The position numbers and the translations under genes were made by a program. From Gammaproteobacteria bacterium (lineage in GTDB: Bacteria > Pseudomonadota > Gammaproteobacteria > Pseudomonadales > Azotimanducaceae): a stretch of 64,000 bases of DNA. The DNA lies in the NCBI GenBank assembly GCA_028821515.1, contig JAPPGA010000072.1:34944-98943 (forward strand). Direction: 5' to 3'. The notes beneath the pieces are model-generated. The model saw only the letters and a program-made list of their open reading frames with translations, made no database searches and was not told the origin of the DNA. Below are positions 36,859 to 46,199 of this stretch, piece by piece; position 1 is the first letter of the stretch; each line of letters opens with the position of its first letter.

Positions 36859-38241
36859 GTGCAGCCAAACAACCCGGCGCCGTCTTTCCACCAGCAGCAC
36901 TACGGACGCGAAGGCCGCAACCGCCTGGTCCTGAGTGAACACCGCTGGCTGCGGTTCGGTGCCTTTTGCGCCTTCTACTTCGCCCAAGGCGTCCCCATCG
37001 GGCTGTTGACCATCGCCGTTCCTGCATGGCTCGCCCAGGAAGGCGCGACGGTCGGCGAACTGGCCCGGTTCGCGGCGATCGTGTCCGCGCCCTGGGGTTT
37101 CAAACTGATCGCAGGCCCGTTCATGGACCGGTTCAAATTCCTGCCGATGGGATTTCGGCGGCCGTGGGTCATGGGCGCGCAGGCGGGTCTGGTGCTGTCC
37201 TTCGTGGCGCTGGCGACTGTGGACGAAATCGATCCGGGGGCCCTCGTCCCATTAATGGTGATCGGTTTCGTCATCAACGCGTTTTCCGCGACCCAGGATG
37301 TCGCCGTGGACGGCATGGCCATCGATGTCCTGCCGGAAGAGGAACGCGGCCGGGCCAACGCCTTCATGGCGGCCGGACAGGTCGGGGGATACTCCGCCTA
37401 CGGCTTCCTGTGCGGGAAACTGCTTATTCCAAAGTTCGGTCTGCCCGTCACCGCGTTGGTATGTGCGCTGACGGTGGCCGCCATTTTTGTTTTGGTCGCC
37501 CTCGTTCGAGAGCGACCCGGTGAGCGTCGGCTGCCGTGGACGCACGGTGAGGCCGCACCCCGATCGGAGGCGGACGGCGCGGGGATCGCCACCATCTTCT
37601 GGAACCTGCGTGGCGTCCTGATTCTCCCCATGAGCCTGCTGCTCATCGCCGTGGAGTTCGTGAACCGTGTACGTGACGGCATCGCGGTGGCGGTGTTCCC
37701 AAAGTTCGCGGTGGATGAGATCGGCATGACGGCCGATCTATACAGTGAGTACATCAGTTATCTGGGTCTCGTCGCCGCAGTGGTTGGCGTCGTCCTTGGC
37801 CCCATCATCGACCGGGCGGGCGCGAAACGTTTCCTGTTGTTCGCACTGATTGTCAGTGCGGCATCCCACATCACGGTCAGTCTGCTCGCCGAGTTCTGGC
37901 AAAACTGGAACTTCGTCATCGCCATGGGATTGCTTCTGACCGTGTCCGGCCAACTCGTCTTCATAGCGATCATCGCCCTGTTCATGAACCTGTGCTGGAC
38001 TTCGTTGGCGGCGACCCAGTTCTCCGTTTACATGGCACTCGCCAACGTGAGTCGCACCGTCGGCGGATTAGCGTTCGCGCCCATTGCCGATCGACTGAGC
38101 TACAGTCAGGACTTCCTGATCATGGGAGGATTGCTGGGCCTGGCCGCCCTGATCCTGTTGCCGTTCAATCAGGCTTCACATTCGCGCCGCCTGGAACAGG
38201 TCATGGATTCCGCTCGCGAGTCGGCCGGAGCGAGAGCGTGA
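36859..38241 (+). CDS. MFS transporter, AmpG/PAT-like
   Basis: 460-residue inner-membrane transporter with 12 predicted helices; FSATQDVAVDGMAIDVL near residue 145-160 is the AmpG/PAT signature. It starts at GTG 36859. Its stop overlaps the start of the phytanoyl-CoA dioxygenase-like gene (GTGA), so transporter and enzyme are translationally coupled, which suggests uptake or export of that enzyme's substrate or product. Confidence 0.82.
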   Translation: MQPNNPAPSFHQQHYGREGRNRLVLSEHRWLRFGAFCAFYFAQGVPIGLLTIAVPAWLAQEGATVGELARFAAIVSAPWGFKLIAGPFMDRFKFLPMGFRRPWVMGAQAGLVLSFVALATVDEIDPGALVPLMVIGFVINAFSATQDVAVDGMAIDVLPEEERGRANAFMAAGQVGGYSAYGFLCGKLLIPKFGLPVTALVCALTVAAIFVLVALVRERPGERRLPWTHGEAAPRSEADGAGIATIFWNLRGVLILPMSLLLIAVEFVNRVRDGIAVAVFPKFAVDEIGMTADLYSEYISYLGLVAAVVGVVLGPIIDRAGAKRFLLFALIVSAASHITVSLLAEFWQNWNFVIAMGLLLTVSGQLVFIAIIALFMNLCWTSLAATQFSVYMALANVSRTVGGLAFAPIADRLSYSQDFLIMGGLLGLAALILLPFNQASHSRRLEQVMDSARESAGARA

Positions 38242-39053
38242 ATTACGTAGTCGAGGGCGTCAACATCACCGAACGGGTAGCCGAAATCGAGGATCGGGGC
38301 TACACGATCATTCCCGACTTCATCACGCAGGACGAAGTCGCGCGCCTGCGCCACGCCTTCAACAGCGAAGTGCAAATCACCCGGGCATACGGCCTTGGCG
38401 CGACCGGGAGGACGTGGCGCGCCCACAACCTCCTCGCCAAGACCCGCGCCGTCGACTACCTGTTCCTCGACGCGCGGGTCCGGGCTCTGGTCGAAGGCGT
38501 GATCGGGAAGTACAGCCAGATCAATGTCACGACGCTCTTCAACGTGCTGCCCGGCGAGAAGCGCCAGATCCTGCACCAGGACGACGGGCTCTGGCCGATC
38601 CCCCGACCGCACCCGCACTTCCTCTGCAACGCGCTCATCGCCCTCGACGACTTCGATACCGACAACGGCGCCACCCACATCGTCCCCTACAGCCACAAGT
38701 GGCACGACCGCGAGATCGACCAGGACATCGAAACCATGCAGGTAACCATGCGCTCGGGTACGTTGCTCATGTGGGAGGGAGGACTCTGGCACGGGGGCGG
38801 CGCGAATCCTTCCAAGGACCGGGAGCGGATGGGATTCTTCATGAGCCACGTGGTCACCCACCTCCGGCCGCAGGAGATCCAGCTGCTCGCCGTGCCGCGC
38901 GAAATCGCGCGGGAACTACCGGAGACGCTGCAGCGCCTGCTCGGCTACCATCGCTTCGGCCTGGGTGTCGACGGACGGCATCCGCTCGAGGTGCTCAAGG
39001 ACGGCGTCGTCATCAACCCAGACGCCAAACCGGCTTCCCAACAAAGGAACTGA
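38238..39053 (+). CDS. phytanoyl-CoA dioxygenase (PhyH) family oxygenase
   Basis: 271-residue non-haem Fe(II)/2-oxoglutarate oxygenase. The metal ligands appear as H113-x-D115 in ILHQDDGLW and H185 in GGLWHGGGANPS, with the 2-oxoglutarate Arg in the following KDRERMGF. Family members hydroxylate a wide range of lipids and natural products. The GTG start overlaps the MFS stop. A decayed copy of its last codons lies at 40192-40272, between the two SDR genes. The first SDR gene starts 4 bp downstream. Confidence 0.88.
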   Translation: MNYVVEGVNITERVAEIEDRGYTIIPDFITQDEVARLRHAFNSEVQITRAYGLGATGRTWRAHNLLAKTRAVDYLFLDARVRALVEGVIGKYSQINVTTLFNVLPGEKRQILHQDDGLWPIPRPHPHFLCNALIALDDFDTDNGATHIVPYSHKWHDREIDQDIETMQVTMRSGTLLMWEGGLWHGGGANPSKDRERMGFFMSHVVTHLRPQEIQLLAVPREIARELPETLQRLLGYHRFGLGVDGRHPLEVLKDGVVINPDAKPASQQRN

Positions 39054-39056
39054 ACC

Positions 39057-40190
39057 ATGCCTGCAATATCTCCCCTCGACGGTCCCGTGGCGGTCACCGG
39101 CTGCTCCGGGAACACGGGCGGCCACATGGTCCGCGAACTGGCGATCCAGGGATACGAGGTCCGCGCCTGCATCCGCGATGCGAACTCGTGGCGCGGCAAG
39201 GACTGCGCCGACTACCTGGGCCGCCTTCCGCGCGTTGAAATCGTCGATGGCTGCGACCTGTTCACACCGGGGTCCTACGACGCCGCGTTTCAGGGCTGCA
39301 CCGCTGTCTTCCACACCGCCGCCGTCCTCGGTAATTCCGCGGACGGCAAGTCCCAGCCGCTGGGGAGCGGCGACAGGTCCACGGACATCTTCAATGGCGG
39401 CGTCATCGGCACACAGAACGTCGTCGACGCCGTCAATGCAAGCGGCAGCGTCAGGCGTCTCGTCTACACGAGTTCGATGGCCGCCGTGAACGGGATAGGG
39501 GAAGGCCGCCGCGTTGTTCCGGCAGGCTACGAGTGGACGGAGACCGACTGGGCGTTCGAAGGGATCGATCCCGAGATCTGGCAAAGCCCGGCCAACGCCT
39601 ACGCGAGGAGCAAGGTGGAAACGGAGCAACTGATCAACAACGCCGCAGACGCGAGCGGCGGCAGGTGGGACGCGGTCACCCTCCTCCCCGCGATGATCTG
39701 CGGACCCGTCCTGTTCAAGGCCCAGGTCGGTCAGTGGATCGAACAGATCGGACGCATCGCCAGCAGCCTTGGGACGACATGGCTGTCGACCTACGATCAC
39801 TACTACAACATCATCGATGTCCGGGACCTGGTGAAGGCACATCGACTGGCGGCGGAATCATCCGTGGACCACCGCGCAACGGCCGGTGGCAACCGCTACA
39901 TCATGCACGGCACCGGCGGCCGCTCGGCGCTTCGGCTCGGGACCGAGGTCAGGGCGATCATCCACGAGTACTTCCCCGCCTTCGTGCTGGGAAAACCGGC
40001 GACGGTGACCGCCGACGGCGAACCCGTCACGGTCGCGCGGGCCACTGCGGTCAACGACTGCAAGAAGGCCAAGTCGGTATTGGGCGCGACCATCCGTCCG
40101 GTGGAGGATACGATCCGGGCGATCGTGGAAACATCGATCGAACTCGGGATCATAGAGCCGCAGCTTGCCGGGCCCGCCCGCGACAAGTAG
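39057..40190 (+). CDS. extended SDR / NAD-dependent epimerase-dehydratase, copy 1
   Basis: 377-residue atypical extended short-chain dehydrogenase. The nucleotide-binding loop is VTGCSGNTGGHMV and the catalytic Tyr-Lys pair is YARSK (NAYARSKVETEQ). VYTSSMAAV supplies the conserved Ser. Such enzymes act as 3-beta-hydroxysteroid dehydrogenase, dihydroflavonol reductase or cinnamoyl-CoA-type reductases. It forms an operon with the dioxygenase gene 4 bp upstream, so a steroid/terpenoid or aromatic substrate is a reasonable guess. A close paralogue follows. Confidence 0.87.
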   Translation: MPAISPLDGPVAVTGCSGNTGGHMVRELAIQGYEVRACIRDANSWRGKDCADYLGRLPRVEIVDGCDLFTPGSYDAAFQGCTAVFHTAAVLGNSADGKSQPLGSGDRSTDIFNGGVIGTQNVVDAVNASGSVRRLVYTSSMAAVNGIGEGRRVVPAGYEWTETDWAFEGIDPEIWQSPANAYARSKVETEQLINNAADASGGRWDAVTLLPAMICGPVLFKAQVGQWIEQIGRIASSLGTTWLSTYDHYYNIIDVRDLVKAHRLAAESSVDHRATAGGNRYIMHGTGGRSALRLGTEVRAIIHEYFPAFVLGKPATVTADGEPVTVARATAVNDCKKAKSVLGATIRPVEDTIRAIVETSIELGIIEPQLAGPARDK

Positions 40191-40191
40191 C

Positions 40192-40272
40192 GTGACCGCG
40201 AAGTTGCCCGACATGCCCAGGAACGGTGCCATCCATCCAAACGCCAGACCAGATTCACGACACAGGAACTGA
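40192..40272 (+). pseudogene. remnant of the PhyH-family gene 3' end left by tandem duplication
   Basis: Translated in frame, 40201-40272 gives LPDMPRNGAIHPNARPDSRHRN plus stop, matching the end of the upstream dioxygenase (LEVLKDGVVINPDAKP...RN plus stop). The bases before the second SDR (GCCTGCAATATCTCCCCTCG onward) also match the first. The remnant shows that a block containing the dioxygenase end and the SDR gene was duplicated. Confidence 0.75.
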
Positions 40273-40275
40273 TCC

Positions 40276-42162
40276 ATGCCTGCAATATCTCCCCTCGACG
40301 GCCCCGTAGCGGTCACCGGCTGCTCGGGGTTCACCGGCGGACACATGGTCCGTGAACTCGTACTCCAGGGATACCAGGTTCGCGCCTGCATCCGGGATGC
40401 GAACTCGTGGCGCGGAAAGGACTGCGTCGACTACCTGAACCGCCTGCCCCGGGTCGAGATCGTCGACGGCTGCGACCTGTTCACGCCGGGGTCCTACCAC
40501 GCCGCGTTCAACGGCTGCACCGCCGTCTTCCACACCGCTGCCGTCCTCGGCAACTCGGCCAACCTGGAATCCCAGCCGCTCGGCAGCGGCGACACGTCGA
40601 TGGACGTCTTCAACGGCGGCGTCATCGGCACGCAGAACATCATCGACGCCATCAACGCCAGCAGCAGCGTGAGGCGTCTGCTCTACACGAGTTCCATGGC
40701 CGCCGTGCGCGGGTCCAGGCATACGCGCCGCACCTCTGCCCCTGATTACGAGTGGACGGAGACCGACTGGGCATACGAAGGGATCGAACCCGAGGTCTGG
40801 GAGAGCCCCCGCAATGCCTACGCGAGAAGCAAGGTCGAGACCGAGCGCCTCGTCAACGCGGCGGCGGACGCGAGCGGCGGCAGGTGGGACGCCATCACCA
40901 TGGCGCCCGCCATGATCTGCGGCCCCGTCCTGTTCAGGGCCCAGGTCGGGCAGTGGATCGAACAACTAGGGCGCATCGCGGCGGGCCTTCCCACTGCATG
41001 GCCATCCAAGTACGACATGTATTACGACATCATCGACGTACGCGATCTCGTGAAGGCACAACGGCTGGCCGCAGAGTCAGCCGTCGATCACGGGTCAACC
41101 CACGGAGGTCCGCGCTACGTGATGCACGGCACCGGCGGCCATTCCGCGCTCCGCCTCGGGACGGAGGTCAGGGCGCTCATCCACGAGTACTTCCCCGCGT
41201 TCGTGCTGGGCGAGCCTGCGACGGTGACCAGCAGCGGGGAACGCATCACCGTAGAGGCCAACGGGGTGAACGACTGCAAGAAAGCCAAGTCGGTCCTCGG
41301 CGCCACTATCCGTCCAGTAGAGGACACGATCCGTGCGGTCATTGAGACCTCGATCGAACTCGGGGTCATCGAGCCGAAGCGGTCCGAGGCTCCCGCGACG
41401 GGTAGCAGAACCGCGAGCTTCTCATCGCCGGAGGACGCCTACTGGGAGTTCTTCCGCGCCGACCGCGCCCAGGACGCCGAGCGGTGGGCCGACGTCATGA
41501 GCTATCCCCACGTCCGCGTTGCGGCGCCGACGGGAACCGCCTCCTTCGAGACGCCCGAAGCCTACGCATCGAACGCGTCGTGGGACGCGAGGAAGGCCAC
41601 GGGGTGGGTACTGTCGCGCGGCGCCGAGCCCGTACGGCTGCACGAGTCGCCGGACAAGGTTCACCTTGCAGGCGGCTGGACGCGTTACAACATCGACAAC
41701 GAGCCGATTCTCTCCAATCGCGTGACCTACGTGCTCACCCGACTCGGCGAACGCTGGGGCATCCAGGCCCGTTTTGGCGTCGACTCGTTCGACGAGGGCG
41801 AGAACTACGAAACTGCGGCGGCCACAGCGGTCGAAGTCGTCGAACGCTTCCACTCGGCGCTCGGCAGTGGCGACTTCGAAGCCTGCGCGCGCCTGTGCCA
41901 CTATCCGATGACCGAGGTCGGCATCGGCGAAGTGGCGCAGTTCGAGGATGCCGCCACTGCCCGGGAGAGATTCGCCGCGATGACCGACAGGAACGCAGCG
42001 AGCGAGATACGCGCTGCCCAGATGGGATCCCGCGGCGTGGTGGTCAGCGTGACGGCCAGAGGCCAGGCCGGCGGAACCGTCAACTCCGTCTTTCTCGTGG
42101 GCAACCGCGAGGAGCAATGGCGGATCGCCGGCATCTCCGCTATAACCGATCCGCAAGGCTAA
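40276..42162 (+). CDS. extended SDR copy 2 fused to two NTF2/SnoaL-like domains
   Basis: 628-residue fusion. Residues 1-375 are a close paralogue of the upstream SDR, with VTGCSGFTGGHMV and YARSK intact. Residues 385-500 (SPEDAYWEFFRADRAQD ... YVLTRLGERWGIQARFG) and 510-628 (VEVVERFHSALGSGDFEA ... GNREEQWRIAGISAI) look like two NTF2-like cone domains. NTF2-like domains bind or isomerise hydrophobic substrates, so the fusion may channel an SDR product. There is no stop or frameshift at the junction. Confidence 0.85.
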   Translation: MPAISPLDGPVAVTGCSGFTGGHMVRELVLQGYQVRACIRDANSWRGKDCVDYLNRLPRVEIVDGCDLFTPGSYHAAFNGCTAVFHTAAVLGNSANLESQPLGSGDTSMDVFNGGVIGTQNIIDAINASSSVRRLLYTSSMAAVRGSRHTRRTSAPDYEWTETDWAYEGIEPEVWESPRNAYARSKVETERLVNAAADASGGRWDAITMAPAMICGPVLFRAQVGQWIEQLGRIAAGLPTAWPSKYDMYYDIIDVRDLVKAQRLAAESAVDHGSTHGGPRYVMHGTGGHSALRLGTEVRALIHEYFPAFVLGEPATVTSSGERITVEANGVNDCKKAKSVLGATIRPVEDTIRAVIETSIELGVIEPKRSEAPATGSRTASFSSPEDAYWEFFRADRAQDAERWADVMSYPHVRVAAPTGTASFETPEAYASNASWDARKATGWVLSRGAEPVRLHESPDKVHLAGGWTRYNIDNEPILSNRVTYVLTRLGERWGIQARFGVDSFDEGENYETAAATAVEVVERFHSALGSGDFEACARLCHYPMTEVGIGEVAQFEDAATARERFAAMTDRNAASEIRAAQMGSRGVVVSVTARGQAGGTVNSVFLVGNREEQWRIAGISAITDPQG

Positions 42163-42173
42163 AGGGCTAGAAG

Positions 42174-42737
42174 TTGATTCGACCCATCCTGCTGGCGGCA
42201 ATTGTCGGGTTTGCGCATTGGCAGCTGCCGTCGGCGAGTAGTGCCGATGAACTATGTCTCGAGAGGTTCGAGTTGGCGGTGCTGGAACTTCAGCCCGCCG
42301 CCCCTGTCAGTCGTGACCCGCTCTCCATGCGTGCGGCAGCAGTCTCGGTCAATCCAGGCCCTGGCGATGCCGTCGTCGCTGCAATGAAGCTGCGCATCCT
42401 GCCGGGGTGGTACATCTACGCGAAGGTGCCTCCCGAGCAGCCGTTCATCGAAACCGAGTTGATCCTGGAGCACGGGCCCGAGCTGACGATTGTCGATGAC
42501 TGGACCGGGCCTCCGACCCTTCCGCACAAGACGGCGGCCAATACGCGAGTCTATGAACCTGGCGCGGAGGATCTGCTGTTCTTCAGGGAACTGGTCGTTT
42601 CCGAGCAGGGCAGCGGTGAAGCCACGATCACCGTCGGACTCAGGTATCAAATCTGCGATGCGGACTACTGTCTGCCGCCAACAACCAAGACTCAGCAGCT
42701 GGCCGTGACCCTGTTGAGCGAGGAGGATTCGTCATGA
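42174..42737 (+). CDS. stand-alone DsbD-alpha-like periplasmic domain protein
   Basis: 187-residue exported protein, TTG start. A signal peptide (IRPILLAAIVGFAHWQLPSASS) precedes one immunoglobulin-like domain ending in YQICDADYCLPP, with C161 and C166; the N-terminal domain of DsbD has the same YQxC...CxPP arrangement and transfers electrons to DsbC. Here there is no membrane or thioredoxin domain. The gene overlaps the next by ATGA, so it probably serves the 499-residue periplasmic protein. Confidence 0.75.
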   Translation: MIRPILLAAIVGFAHWQLPSASSADELCLERFELAVLELQPAAPVSRDPLSMRAAAVSVNPGPGDAVVAAMKLRILPGWYIYAKVPPEQPFIETELILEHGPELTIVDDWTGPPTLPHKTAANTRVYEPGAEDLLFFRELVVSEQGSGEATITVGLRYQICDADYCLPPTTKTQQLAVTLLSEEDSS

Positions 42738-44233
42738 GGAAGTTGTCTGTCATTCTGCCGACGTTGCTGGCGGCCTGTTGGTGTACAGCCGTGCTTGCCA
42801 CCGAAAAATCCGATCTGCGCGTGCTTTATGTCGGGGTGAACCCCGAAACCGCGCAGCTCTCGGACATGGAATCGACGTTCCAGACCGCTCCCGATCGCCT
42901 GCTCGAATTCAAGAAGGCGCGAACGCCGAGCTTCGAGCGATTTCTTTCGCAGCACTTTTCGGTCGTCGACGTGGTGTTTGCGGATGCGTACACCGAAGCT
43001 GCATCTGATGGCTACGACGTCACCATATTCGGAGACGACATCACGCCGATCAAGGAAGCAATACGCGAACAGAACGAGGACGGAAGCTGGCTATATGAAC
43101 CCGCGCTGTACCTGACAGCGGAATTCGACCGGGCCGCGATACTGATCGACACCATGAGCCCCCGTGTCAGCCTTCCGCTCGAATACAAGATGGACTGGCT
43201 GTGCCTCTGCCTCGATGCACACGCACACAACCTGGAGCAGGAGCACCCGGTCTTCAATGTTCCGAACAAGGTTGAACTGACCTTCACCGAAGAGGAAACG
43301 CCGTCGAACTACTTCGAGTACCACGTCGGACGCGATCTCCCGGATTCCCTGCCCATGTGGCGTGTCCAGACGGAAGGCTACAAGGACGGCGATGGATTCC
43401 CCATCGGCATGGTTTCCCATGGCCACGGGTTTGTCGAAGCCGGCGATTCGGAGGTCATTGCCTCCGGTGTCAACACGAAGCTCTCGAATGCGGTGGCGTT
43501 GGGACGGCACGGCAATCTCTTTCACTGGGGGTTTGCCGCGGCACCGGATGAGATGACCGACGAGGCGAAGCTCGTCTTCGTGAATGCGATCCACTACATC
43601 GCCCGATTCGACGGCGACAGGCCCTATACGCGCAGGCAACGGGGCGCGTTCACACGCAACATCGCACTGGACGTTTCCTACCGGGCCTCAAAGTCCGAGC
43701 ACTCCTACCAGGGCTACGTCGATTTCCTTCGCACGGCCCAAAAAAGCGAAGAGGAGTTCCTGCGGCAGAAGCAGGAAACCGGCCAGAAACTCACGATTGC
43801 CGAACAGCAGATACTGGCTCGAGAGATAGAAATCCCCACCAAGGAGGAATTCCTGGAGCAGAGAATCCTGGGAAGGCTCGCCCCGAAGGTGGTTGAACGA
43901 TTCGGCACGGACCTCGAAAAGTACCTCGAATACTACGAAGCGAACGTGGAGTACCTGGTGCCGGGTACGGAGCGATTGTCATACGTCGTCGACGCTGATG
44001 CCGCCTCGCTGGAGACATCAAATCGCGACCCGGTGATCCTGGATGTGGCGATCAGCCTGCTGGAGCAGGACGGCGAAAATGCGCTGGCGCGCAGGGTGCT
44101 CGATCAATATACGGAGGAGTCATTTGGCACTGCCTCCGAATGGCGGGAGTGGTTCGAGGCAAATGCCGACCGCCTCTACTTCGCCGAGGTCAACGGGCAC
44201 AAGTTCGAAGTGGCCCCGGAACGGCTGCGTTAG
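42734..44233 (+). CDS. periplasmic protein of unknown function, coupled to DsbD-alpha-like gene
   Basis: 499-residue protein with a signal peptide (MRKLSVILPTLLAACWCTAVLA). The first half has an alpha/beta look with HYVGRDLPDS-like and NAVALGRHGNLFHWGFA segments; AKLVFVNAIHYIARFDG resembles the end of a ThuA/glutamine-amidotransferase-like fold. It contains the Cys cluster WLCLCLDAH. I do not recognise a characterised family. The 4-bp overlap with a DsbD-alpha-like protein suggests its Cys residues are kept reduced in the periplasm. Confidence 0.65.
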   Translation: MRKLSVILPTLLAACWCTAVLATEKSDLRVLYVGVNPETAQLSDMESTFQTAPDRLLEFKKARTPSFERFLSQHFSVVDVVFADAYTEAASDGYDVTIFGDDITPIKEAIREQNEDGSWLYEPALYLTAEFDRAAILIDTMSPRVSLPLEYKMDWLCLCLDAHAHNLEQEHPVFNVPNKVELTFTEEETPSNYFEYHVGRDLPDSLPMWRVQTEGYKDGDGFPIGMVSHGHGFVEAGDSEVIASGVNTKLSNAVALGRHGNLFHWGFAAAPDEMTDEAKLVFVNAIHYIARFDGDRPYTRRQRGAFTRNIALDVSYRASKSEHSYQGYVDFLRTAQKSEEEFLRQKQETGQKLTIAEQQILAREIEIPTKEEFLEQRILGRLAPKVVERFGTDLEKYLEYYEANVEYLVPGTERLSYVVDADAASLETSNRDPVILDVAISLLEQDGENALARRVLDQYTEESFGTASEWREWFEANADRLYFAEVNGHKFEVAPERLR

Positions 44234-44289
44234 CTGGCCCAGCGTCGGAGGCCGCTGGGGCCGTACGCGATGCCCGGTTGTGATCATGG

Positions 44290-44703
44290 TCAGCCAATCG
44301 CTGACACGCCCATCACGATGGCCGCGTAGTAGATGGCTGTCCACAGCCAGATGCCCACAAGCATCCAGGCGGCGAGTTTCCTCGTCGGCGCGCCGAGAAC
44401 GACGGCGGCCACAGCCGTCAACGCCTGCCCGAGGATCATGGGCGCAAGCAGCCCGACACCCACGGCACCGTACCTGACCATGAACCTCTCCGTGCGCCTG
44501 AAGATCACACTGTCCATGCCGTAACGGCGCACGAGCCAGCGCCTGATCGGCCAGGAGCCATAGACGAAAAACAGGCTGCTCACCATTCCCGACATACCAA
44601 CGACCACGAAGGCCGGCTCGATGGGCCCATCCATGGCGATGATCATCGGCAGCGGCAGGGCGATGTCGACAAAGCCGAGAAGGAATACGGTGATCAGCGC
44701 CAC
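44290..44703 (-). CDS. small multipass membrane protein (small multidrug export/DedA-like)
   Basis: 137 residues with four hydrophobic segments (LITVFLLGFVDIALPLPM, FVVVGMSGMVSSLFFVYG, GVGLLAPMILGQALTAVAAVVLGA in part, and AAWMLVGIWLWTAIYYAAIVMG). The pattern fits the small multidrug-export-like membrane family, whose function is unknown. The GTG start at 44703 lacks a strong ribosome-binding site. It is downstream of the DUF4143 ATPase gene by 79 bp on the same strand. Confidence 0.55.
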   Translation of the reverse strand: MALITVFLLGFVDIALPLPMIIAMDGPIEPAFVVVGMSGMVSSLFFVYGSWPIRRWLVRRYGMDSVIFRRTERFMVRYGAVGVGLLAPMILGQALTAVAAVVLGAPTRKLAAWMLVGIWLWTAIYYAAIVMGVSAIG

Positions 44704-44782
44704 GTCGGATACTTCATCGTGCCGACCGCCTCGCGGTGGAGCTCCAGATCACAGGCCGAGCTTTCGCTGTTGCCGTTCCGTT

Positions 44783-46177
44783 TCACGCCGCACCGTAATC
44801 GCCTCGGCCAACGCGCAGCAACTCGATAGGCAGCGGGAGCACCTTGACCCCATCGATTTCTCCCATGTGCCGGCTCTTGCTCCAGATCTCGCCGTTTCCG
44901 TAGCGTGCGATCTGCTTCAGGCTCTTCGGGCGAAGCTGGTTCGTCCACTTGATCTCGACGGGCCAGAACCGTCCGTCGCGGACGTAGGCGATGTCCACTT
45001 CACCCTGCGCCTTGATGTAGTACGTCGGAAAGAACCTCCTGAAGTGGTTGGTCACGCAGGCCTCGACCATTTGCGATGACCAGACAGGATCCCGCGACAG
45101 CGGCAGTATCTGGTCGTTGTAAGGATCCGAACGCGGTTCAAGCCAGGCGCGAACCGCGTGAAGGATGAACGGATCACAGAACGTGAGCTTCTTCGCCTTC
45201 TTTGGGGCGGGGCCGAGTTTGTCTTCCCGTATCGCTGGCAGGACCGCGACGGCATCCATGCGCTCCAGCAACTCCACGTAGTCGGCCACGGTCCTGGGAT
45301 GGTCTATCGAGAGATCCTGGGCCAGACCGTTCCAGGTGACCTGACTCGTGTAGCGGCTGACGATGGCCGACAGGACTTCGCGCAAGTACGCTTCCTGTTT
45401 CCCGCGCTTCAGCACGTCCCCCCGAATCCAGTCCGAGTAGGTGGCAAGCACGCTCTGGCCAATCGCGCCATGCGCCGCGAGGTCATTGATGGCCGTCAGG
45501 TAGCCACCGTGGAGCAGGTATCGGTCAAACGCGTCGTAGATGAAGTCAACCGTCTCGTCAGGCATGGCGGACGGTTCCCGCAGGTAGCTTTCGACATCAA
45601 CAACGTTACCCTCGAGCGCCACGAACTCCCTGAACGATAGCGGGTGAAGATGGAAGTCGCTGACCGCTGCCCCACCCCGCCGACCCGGAAACCGCATCCT
45701 CGCCTCCTGCATGAAGGAAAGGTCCGAACCCGTCACGACGAGCACGGTGTCCTCAAGCATGCCAGCGTCCGCCCCGTACTTGGCACCCATATCCCAGTCG
45801 CGGATGTAGGTGACCTCGTCAACGATGAGATAGTTGCAGCGTCCCTGCGGTGCCTCCGACAGGTGGGTCTCGATGTGCCGCAACAGGCTGTGGTGGTCGT
45901 CGATCAACTCTCCAGTAAGGTAGGAGATCGCTGCTGGCGGTACGGCATCGGAGAGCAACTTCGCCATCCACTGCTTGAGCAGCGTCGATTTTCCTGTCTG
46001 TCGACCTCCACCCAGGCTGTAGATTCCGGGCGTATCTCTCGGTAGCCGGTCAAGTAATGCCGAGCGGTGCCGGAAGGCGCATCGGGCAAGATGCCGCAGT
46101 TGCGGATCGTTCGCCGAAAACCGGGCAGGATCCTCCCGATGGCTGTTGTGGGGAAGAAATCTCGGATCCATGGACAC
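44783..46177 (-). CDS. AAA-family ATPase with DUF4143-type C-terminal domain
   Basis: 464 residues. Walker A is GGGRQTGKST (56-65), Walker B is YLIVDEV (116-122), and HPLSFREFVALEG follows, the hallmark of DUF4143 ATPases. The C-terminal half carries a winged-helix-like region and a PD-(D/E)xK-like tail with VDIAYVRDGRFWPVEIKW (D, E-x-K), a nuclease fold. These proteins are widespread, often near mobile or defence genes, with unknown roles. ATG 46177 or 46171 is the start. A perfect palindrome overlaps its promoter, suggesting autorepression. Confidence 0.85.
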   Translation of the reverse strand: MSMDPRFLPHNSHREDPARFSANDPQLRHLARCAFRHRSALLDRLPRDTPGIYSLGGGRQTGKSTLLKQWMAKLLSDAVPPAAISYLTGELIDDHHSLLRHIETHLSEAPQGRCNYLIVDEVTYIRDWDMGAKYGADAGMLEDTVLVVTGSDLSFMQEARMRFPGRRGGAAVSDFHLHPLSFREFVALEGNVVDVESYLREPSAMPDETVDFIYDAFDRYLLHGGYLTAINDLAAHGAIGQSVLATYSDWIRGDVLKRGKQEAYLREVLSAIVSRYTSQVTWNGLAQDLSIDHPRTVADYVELLERMDAVAVLPAIREDKLGPAPKKAKKLTFCDPFILHAVRAWLEPRSDPYNDQILPLSRDPVWSSQMVEACVTNHFRRFFPTYYIKAQGEVDIAYVRDGRFWPVEIKWTNQLRPKSLKQIARYGNGEIWSKSRHMGEIDGVKVLPLPIELLRVGRGDYGAA

Positions 46178-46199
46178 CCAAATACGGAATAGGCATCGA

